From NCBI GenBank assembly GCA_014058105.1, contig JACGCM010001948.1:558001-622000 (forward strand): DNA of 64,000 nucleotides, read 5' to 3'. This DNA comes from Kingdonia uniflora. Its lineage: Eukaryota; Streptophyta; Magnoliopsida; Ranunculales; Circaeasteraceae. A program made the position numbers and the translations under genes. This document shows, piece after piece, positions 57,240 through 64,000 of the stretch. How positions within the stretch are numbered: the first letter of the stretch is position 1; every line of letters starts with the position of its first letter. The notes beneath the pieces are model-generated. The model did no database searches. It had not been told where the DNA came from and was given only the letters and a program-made list of their open reading frames with translations.

Positions 57240-57830
57240 CGAAGTAGTCCAGGTCGAAGATCTAGCTGAGGAGAAACACCTGTACCGTATGTACCAACGC
57301 AACATGATCAAGATTTATCAAATTTACAACTCTTGTATATTTAAGCGACAGAGATTATCAGAGTGCTGCGATCTCACACTTCAAGATAAAGAAGCCAAAC
57401 TTCTTCCTGAGTTGAGCAATCATCGGCTTGGGATTTTATTCGAGGATTGCGACATCATTCACGTCAAGTTTCCGCATCATGACGCATTGGTAATCATGCT
57501 CAAGATAAAGAAGTTTGTCATGCATACAATGATGATCGATACTAATAGCAGTATTAAGATTCATTTTCAAAGCACGATCGATCAAATAGGATTGACCGAT
57601 CAAGTAATTCCAAGCAATATCGATATCAGTAGATTTAATGGTTCCCATGAAGAATGAGTGGGTAAGATCTTCTTAACTATCATTGCTAGACCGGCCACAA
57701 TCGACGTCATATTCTACATCATCAGCGCTAAATCTCGTTATCTCAAGATAGAAGCAATCGCTTTCACTTATCATCAAACACTTCCTTACAAACACAATGA
57801 TGGCATCTACGAAATCAAAGGTAGTTAAAA
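57240..57830 (+). pseudogene. Element A protease, broken, active site mutated
   Basis: ILFEDCDIIHVKFPHHDALV, then MMIDTNSSIKIHFQSTIDQI, where the conserved D-T-G is D-T-N, so the enzyme would be inactive. Open from 57289 to 57657, then frames shift. The following TIDVIFYIISAKS-like part parallels B. Confidence 0.85.
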
Positions 57831-57959
57831 GCTTTCCAAAGCTTGCGAGAATATCGTCTCTGCCATTCTAGATACATCAAACAGATATGTTGCATAAACA
57901 TTACAAAAAGATGGTTACATTGATGATCAGCCTTTAACAGAAGAACCTACAAAGTACAT

Positions 57960-58920
57960 AAACATTAATGGACCTAGCAGAAGTACTTATATTGGTACCA
58001 AGCTAGTCCAGCACGACAAAGAAGCTCTTGTTCACTTTTTATGAATAAATTGAGACATCTTCACTTGGACTTTCAAAGAAATTTCTGTGGTCGATCCATC
58101 CAAGGCATGTCACAGATTGAGGATCAACAACAACACCATGACGGTCATACAAACACATCGATGACTCTCACCTCGTCTTCGAGATGAAGTCAACATTGAG
58201 ATCGATAAATTGATTAACGTGGGATTCATTTAAGAAGCAAAGTACCTAGATTGAATCTCCAACATTGTCACAGTTCCAAAGAAGAATGGAAAAGTTCAAG
58301 TTTGTGTAGATTTTACTAATCTAAACAAACTTACTCTGAAGGATAGTTTCCCTCTTCAAATCATTCATAAAATTATTGATTCCACAGCAGATCACAAACT
58401 CTTATCTATGATGGATGCTGCTTCTGAATACAATCAGATACCTCTCTCAGAGGCCGATCAAGAAAATACTACTTTCATCACTGAAAGATGACTATACTCT
58501 TAAAAAGTCATGCCCTTCGGACTAAAGAATGGAGACGCAGCTTATCAATAGTTAATGACAACAATGATTAAAGTACACCTGGGGAAAATCATTGAAGTCT
58601 GTATTGATGATCTTATGTGCAAGAGCTTATTGTCAAAATACCATATCACAGATCTTTCCACAATATTCCAAATTCTACGTTCTTATAGGATGGGACTCAA
58701 TCCAAATTAATGTTAATCTGGAGTATATTCAGGCAAGTTCCTCAGCTATCACATCAGCAAGAAGGGGATTGAGGCTGACCTAGATCAAATTCGAGCTCTC
58801 CTCAACATGACATCTCCAAGAACAATGAAAGACGTAATGAAACTCATAGGCAAAATTGCTACTATCAGCCGATTCGTTTATATGTCTTCAGATCGCTATC
58901 GTTGGCTATTCCTACTACTC
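57960..58920 (+). pseudogene. Element A reverse transcriptase, broken
   Basis: GPSRSTYIGTKLVQHDKEAL, VPKKNGKVQVCVDFTNLNKL, FPLQIIHKIIDSTADHKLLS, MMDAASEYNQIPLSEADQEN, MPFGLKNGDAAYQ, and catalytic EVCIDDLMCKS (Cys for Tyr). GKFLSYHISKKGIEADLDQI follows. At least seven stops, several at Gln, Arg or Trp positions. Confidence 0.88.
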
Positions 58921-58949
58921 TGCGGTTGTACCAAATGAGGAAAAGTTCA

Positions 58950-59930
58950 GCCCAACGAAGAGATCCAGTGGACAACAAAATATGATACAGCTTTTCAGGA
59001 ACTCAAAACCTATCTGGGAAGGTCTCCCATCATGAACACCTCGGTAGACAATGAGGAACTGATCATCTACCTTACAGTTACAGACACTTCTATCAGCTCG
59101 GTTCTCACTCAACTTGAGGGCAAGATTGAAAATCTAGTCTATTTTATCAGCAAAACCCGCACTCCTGTAGAAACGAGGTATTCTAAAATCGAGAGACTCC
59201 TTCTAACTCTTATTTATACTTCACATAAACTTAAGCACTACTTCCAAGCTCATTCAGTCAAAGTTGTAACGAACTACCCACTCCAGGAGTAATATCTAAA
59301 AAAGAAAAATCACGAAGAGTGCAGAAATAGTCAGTCAGTTTGGAAGAACATGATATCAAGTTCGAACAACCTCATTTAGAAAAAGGTCAGGCCGTTGTCG
59401 ATTTTCTGGTGAATTTTCCTATGGATGATCCCAATTGGGATGAGCAGGATCCTGACCTTACAAAAGAAAATACAAAAGATCCACCCACCAAAGTATTTGA
59501 CGAGCAAGCTGAATGGATTTTAAGGAAAAGGTGGAGACTTCTTACAGATGGTTCAACAGTACCCGCCGGGTCAGGAATTGGAATCATATTGATTACCCCT
59601 TCCATTGACAGAATCAAAAAATCAATCCACTTGGATTTTGAAGCCTTCAGCAATGTCACTAAATACGAAGTTATGATTTATGGACTCGACCTAGTACTCG
59701 AGCTTGGCGTCCCCAAGCTCTCAGTCTATGCAGATTCTTTACTCATCGTCCACCATTGCCCAGAATAGTACCAAAAAAATATAAATATGATAGAATATGC
59801 TGCCCTCGTTACCGACAAGATGAGCAGATTCGCGAAAGCAACTCTCGACTATCTCCCTCGAGGTGTGAACTGACATGCCGATTCCTTGGCTTATTTAGCC
59901 GTGGTCCTCGGTAAAGAAGCACGATATCTA
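58950..59930 (+). pseudogene. Element A RNase H and second RNase H, broken
   Basis: First: YLTVTDTSISSVLTQLEG, LVYFISKTRTPVETRYSKIE (59032-59292), GQAVVDFLVNFPMDDP. Second: LLTDGSTVPAGSGIGIILIT, VTKYEVMIYGLDLVLELGVP and LSVYADSLLIVHH (59340-59768), then HADSLAYLAVVLG near 59877. The Asp residues of LTDGS, YADSL and HADSL are kept. Confidence 0.82.
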
Positions 59931-60079
59931 CAGATCGAAGTGATATCCACCCCCAGCATTAATCTCCATTCTGTATACACGATCAACACTGGGGGGATAA
60001 AGAGGAAGACGATGATTGGCGAAAGCCCTTTATTGCCTACCTCAGCCAAATTAACAAATACGATGGGACCCTTCCGACA

Positions 60080-61258
60080 GATCTGAAAGAGTACCGACAG
60101 TTGATCAAAAAATCAAAGCGTTGCACAATTTAGAACGGTCTTCTATATCGCCGCTTTGTTACAGGGGCTTTTCTTATGTACCTCTCAAAGAAGAAAGCAG
60201 ATGAACTGCTCAAAAAGTTATATAAAGGAACTTGTGGCTCCTACGCCGCAAGTTGATCACTTGCTAATGGAGTAATCATACAAGGAGTATTCAGGCCAGG
60301 AATGCGTAAGCAAACAGAAGAGTACTCATGCAAATATGACATGTGTCAACGACATGGACACATGATCTACGCCCCTGCACTCGAACTACATACAAGCAAG
60401 GTGTTCTAGCCACTCAAGCGGTGGGCACTCAATCTCGTCGAATAATTTCCTAATAATCCAGGTAACCAACGTATCCTACTTGTAGCAACCAATTATTTTA
60501 TGAAATGGGTGGAAGCAGTTCCTCTCCGTCAAACCAGAGAAGAAGAGATCATCTCTTTAATCTAGGAATACATTATCACACAATTTGAATGCCCCCACCT
60601 GATTCTGATCGATAGCGGGCTGCAGTTCGTTGGTAAAAAAGTCGTAAACTTCCTCAACATCATCCATTCACCATCTAATCCATACTACCCACAAGGCAAT
60701 AGACAAACTGAAATTGCTAACAAAACTATAGTGGATGAGCTCAAGAAAAAGCTTCAATCATAAAAAAATAGAAATTGGATACGGGAGCTTCCTCACGTCT
60801 TATGGGCATACCGTACTACTCCACGACAATTAACCAGTTGTTCCCCCTTCCTCCTAGCTTATGGCACATAGGCTATCATTCTAACAGAGTACCACCACCC
60901 TGTTAGAGATCACGAGCTTACAGACGAAGAAAATGAGTTCGAGTTGGTTTGCAATATAAACTGGATTGATGAAACTGGGGAACGCATTATTGCCTACCTA
61001 GGTCGATATCACCATATGCTAGCCATCTCATACAACAGAAGAGTTTGAAGCTATGAGTTCCAAATCGAGGATCTCATCCTTAGAGAAATCCCACAGCACA
61101 GAAAAAAAGTCCATGCTGGGAAACTCGTAGAAAATTGGAGAGGTCCATTCCTCATCGTCGGTCGAACTGGTCTGGGATCGTACTATCTCATAACGGAGTA
61201 AGGAGTTTGAATCCCAAATCCATGGAATACTAGGCGATTGAAATTATATTATCATTAG
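60080..61258 (+). pseudogene. Element A integrase, broken
   Basis: CKYDMCQRHGHMIYAPALEL (zinc-binding), LLVATNYFMKWVEAVPLRQT, YIITQFECPHLILIDSGLQF, YYPQGNRQTEIANKTIVDEL with the catalytic-core Gln/Glu region, [28 protein letters not shown], and the end NPWNTRRLKLYYH with stop TAG at 61256-61258. Stops at several Gln/Trp/Arg positions. Confidence 0.88.
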
Positions 61259-61411
61259 GTCCCTAGTTTATCCAATACATATTACACTATTTTTGTTCTT
61301 TATATTCCAAAAGTGATATTTCAATCTCCATGCAGTGTACATTCTATTCTACTCAATGAAGACATTCAAGTTTTTTCCCACATTACACTCTACTTGCGTA
61401 GACTCTACTAA

Positions 61412-61700
61412 ATCTAAAAGATTGAAGCAAATGTAAGACTAGCTTTCGATCGACCATCTATATATAGATTGAAGCAAAGGTAATACTAACTTTATATCGA
61501 CCCTCTATACATAGATTAAAGCAAAGGTAATACTAGCTTTCGATCGACCCTCTATACATAGATTAAAGCAAAGGCAATATTAGCTTTCAATCGCCCATCT
61601 ATACATATCTCTACAATTAAAACAAAGGTAATACTAGTTTTTAATCAAAGAACTTTATCAAATATAAGATAAAGCAAAGGTAAAACTAGCTTTTGTCTCT
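61412..61700 (+). repeat. Minisatellite, about 47-bp unit, in element A
   Basis: Five to six units with core ATAGATTAAAGCAAAGGTAA followed by TACTAGCTTTCGATCGACCC. The central units are near-identical. It sits between the integrase stop and the antisense ORF, the same site as the array in B, but the sequence is unrelated. Confidence 0.9.
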
Positions 61701-61771
61701 TAATATGTCCACAACTACAGGTTACTTCTAAATGTTTTTATCTGCTTATGGGAGGTCAGCTACGCCTTCCT

Positions 61772-64000
61772 CTACACATGAGGATACTCAGCCATAAATT
61801 CTGGAGCTCGAGCAGTTACAATAATCCTACCTTGCACTGCCAATTTATCAGATCGGGAACATAACTCTATTTCCATGGCGTTTAGACAATTTCCTCGATC
61901 TATATTAACGTCATAAATATATCCTCGGAATGATACACAGTCATGCAAGGTATCCTTCTTAAGTTCAATCCTTTTTACTTCCTCTAATAAATAAGCAATA
62001 ACAGCCATTAGCTTCTCTGAGCGCACTATTAGCTCCTGTAAGCGCACTATTTCTTGAATAGTCGTATTTCAATCGAGTATAACTACCTCGAAAAAATGCT
62101 TTTGTAATCTCTGGTGACGCTCTTTCAAGTATTTGTGTATTTCGTCTTTCCACGCAATGCGTTGCTCTGCGCGTGTCATCACCTCATTATGCCGTGCTAT
62201 CTGCTTTACTACTTTACCTAGCTCAACTTTATTTATCGTCCCCAACTCTGCCAATTGAGCACGAAGTTCCACCAACACGCAATCATTTACTCATCCTTCC
62301 TCTTAATCACCCATTTTAACTCTAGCTCTCTGCGATGAGTAATTGATAACTTGTGCCCACTCTCCCTTAAACGTTGTTTCTTCTTTGTACGTGAGCCTGA
62401 ACACGAGCTACATCTACCTCCAGCTCTTTAATTCGGACTGATGGGTTAATCACGTCCCCTTTAACAGTCGAGACCCTGGCATCATCATTTTTCTTCTTCG
62501 ACCGCTCACCGGCCTCGACCTTCTTGACACGCGAATTGGCCATAACCAAATTTGCCTTCAATTTGGCCACCCTCTCATTCAATTAATCACACCATTTCTG
62601 AGCCATCCGAAAATTAATATCTTTAGCAGGCAAAGCCTCACTCAATTGGTTAGCTACACTTTTAGAATGGGCTAAAAGCTCAAACTTTCTCAAGTTCGTT
62701 GTCTTTCCTAGTCATTTCACTCTTCAATTGCTCAAGTGTACTCTCGGAACTTGTTAGGTCAGCTCGAGCCTTCTCAAGCTTGTTCACTTTCCTGATCATT
62801 TGACCCTTCAAACTAGCCACAAAATCTCGTAATTCTTTCTCTATCACTTTTAAAGACTTGATACGGTACTGAGCAACATCCACTACTTTTCCTCTCACTA
62901 TCAACGAATCTACTCTACTTCTTAGCTTTGTCATTTCAGTCTGTGCCTCGGTGAGCTCCCGTTGCGCTTTTTCTATCTCAACATCTTTAACTTCGACCTT
63001 CCGGGTCAGGTCGTCAATAGTTTTTGTCGCCTTAGAAAACTGGATCTATACTTTGACATATTGATCCTCCCTATCTTCAGACGCCGCTTTAATCTTATCA
63101 AATTCCTCCACAAATTCATAATTGTATTGGAGCGTCTATTGCTCGCTTAGACGAACAGTTTTTAATTCGACTTACATCACAGATACAATACATCAAGCTC
63201 GATTCAATGTTACTTTACAGATACAATCACACATATTACAGATGAATTTACAGATATCTAACAGATTTGTGTTCCTGACATGTCGACAAGCTGAGATTAT
63301 ACTTCGACCTCAAGTTAAGAAGTTATCTCACCATAATGGCTTTAACATATATATCCTTTACAAGGTACAAATTTTATATCTTTTCAAAATAGTTTAAACA
63401 TAAGACTATCGCTCCTAATTCTCTAACACATTAGCGATCGATATCTATTTTCTGACTCTACTTTATAGCTCTAAAGTAATGCAGCATACAAGTTAAATAT
63501 TTCATGTTCTTTTCTAACCTGTAGCTCCATTTGTGAAGTCAACAGGAACGCTGAGGCATTTTTCTCATCACCGAGTTTTTTTTATAATTCCTTAATTCTT
63601 AGGCGCATATTCTTAAGTTCTTACAAATCAATATTTACAAACATCTCTTAGCCTATCCAAAAATTTATCCTACCAAGCAATGTTTCCTACAATTATAATT
63701 TTCACCCCGCACAGAAAACACACAAACAAACTTCAAATAACTTTACTCTACCTTCTCATTATCTTCATCCCCCACGGTTCTCTAGATCCGTTCTAGCAGA
63801 GACCGAATCCAACCATGTTACCACACCTCTATCAACCGGGACCTCCACCTCCACCTAGTCCTCTTCGACGTAAGTACTTGACACAATGGCTTTGAGGTCA
63901 GCAATAATGTACCCCACTTCTAGTAGTTTCTGCCCGAGTCTGTCTCGAGCAGCTGTATTATCATCCACATTCTTTTATACCTCATCAATGAGCTCTCGTA
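61772..64000 (-). pseudogene. Element A long antisense ORF, C-terminal part (runs off window)
   Basis: Minus-strand coiled-coil frames: about 63950-63850 (AARDRLGQKLLEVGYIIADL), 62934-62680 (MTKLRSRVDSLIVRGKVVDV, SLKGQMIRKVNKLEKARADL, STLEQLKSEMTRKDNELEKV), 62582-62367, 62278-62069 and 62047-61772 (YLLEEVKRIELKKDTLHDC), ending EFMAEYPHV. Leu/Lys/Glu heptads dominate, as in the antisense ORFs of B and C. Frameshifted; the N-terminal domain lies beyond 64000. Confidence 0.65.

Larger units (their letters stand above)
57175..64000 (+). mobile_element. Element A, 3' continuation (protease to antisense ORF)
   Basis: The interior of element A resumes after element C. Directly after the junction, DLESYKNGYYKTQIEVVQVE at about 57200 matches DVESYKNGSYRLTTNIVQVK of element B at about 31664, and the residues before the junction (26370-26400) match the preceding residues in B. 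Protease, RT, both RNase H, integrase, minisatellite and antisense ORF follow in order. The 3' LTR is outside the window. Confidence 0.88.

Noticed and set aside
57175..64000. A separate fourth gypsy element lacking gag
   Set aside because: It continues the element interrupted at 26404; similarity to B crosses the junction.

Overview
This is a nuclear window from a flowering plant, probably a eudicot. It is AT-rich, has spliced genes with GT-AG introns, and is dominated by plant transposon families: MULE, Tourist/PIF-Harbinger, L1-type LINEs and Tat-like Ty3/gypsy elements. The only protein-coding gene I can support as intact is GEMIN2 (survival of motor neuron-interacting protein 1 family) on the + strand. 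Its four coding exons at 5760-6447, 8624-8885, 16469-16646 and 17624-18007 join in frame into 1,512 nt (503 residues). Its introns are 2.2, 7.6 and 1.0 kb.

Layout from left to right. At 1-211 lies an N-terminal fragment resembling a HARBI1-type nuclease. A roughly 4.6-kb Mutator-like element (897-5520, between 14-bp direct repeats) carries a decayed MULE transposase on the minus strand and, on the plus strand, a second decayed gene built of zinc-knuckle plus GRF-like zinc-finger modules. Its right end is about 240 bp from the GEMIN2 start codon. GEMIN2 occupies 5760-18007, and its second intron holds relics of LINEs in both orientations. A degenerate copy of the last GEMIN2 coding exon follows the stop codon. 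A 5'-truncated LINE (18392-21425) with an exact 15-bp target duplication lies in the 3' flank. Then come a tRNA-like/SINE remnant, an unassigned ORF and a 1,026-bp Tourist-like element flanked by TTA.

From about 24.2 kb to the right edge the window is a nest of Tat-like gypsy retrotransposons. Outer element A (+) has its LTR and gag at about 24.2-26.4 kb and its protease-RT-RNase H-integrase at 57.2-61.3 kb. It is split by element C (-), 26405-57174, which has two 473-bp LTRs and an exact 5-bp target duplication GGGAG. C is split by element B (+), 29612-48105. B is in turn interrupted by LINE-2 (+), about 41062-44230. LTR divergence counted by eye (about 13% for C, about 11% for B) agrees with the order of nesting. 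All pol genes carry stops or frameshifts, so these copies cannot be autonomous.

The most unusual signal is on the antisense strand of the gypsy elements. Between integrase and the 3' LTR, B and C each carry the same ordered set of antisense reading frames: a roughly 100-residue ORF nearest the 3' LTR, a second roughly 100-residue ORF starting M-V-x-x-R-x-Q, and a long acidic/coiled-coil ORF. Several have TATA boxes just upstream on the antisense strand. Element A shows the C-terminal part of the long ORF before the window ends. Beside it, B and A each carry a minisatellite array at the same site after integrase, but of unrelated sequence. The long antisense ORF has precedent in Tat-lineage elements; I know of none for the two short ORFs with their own apparent promoters.
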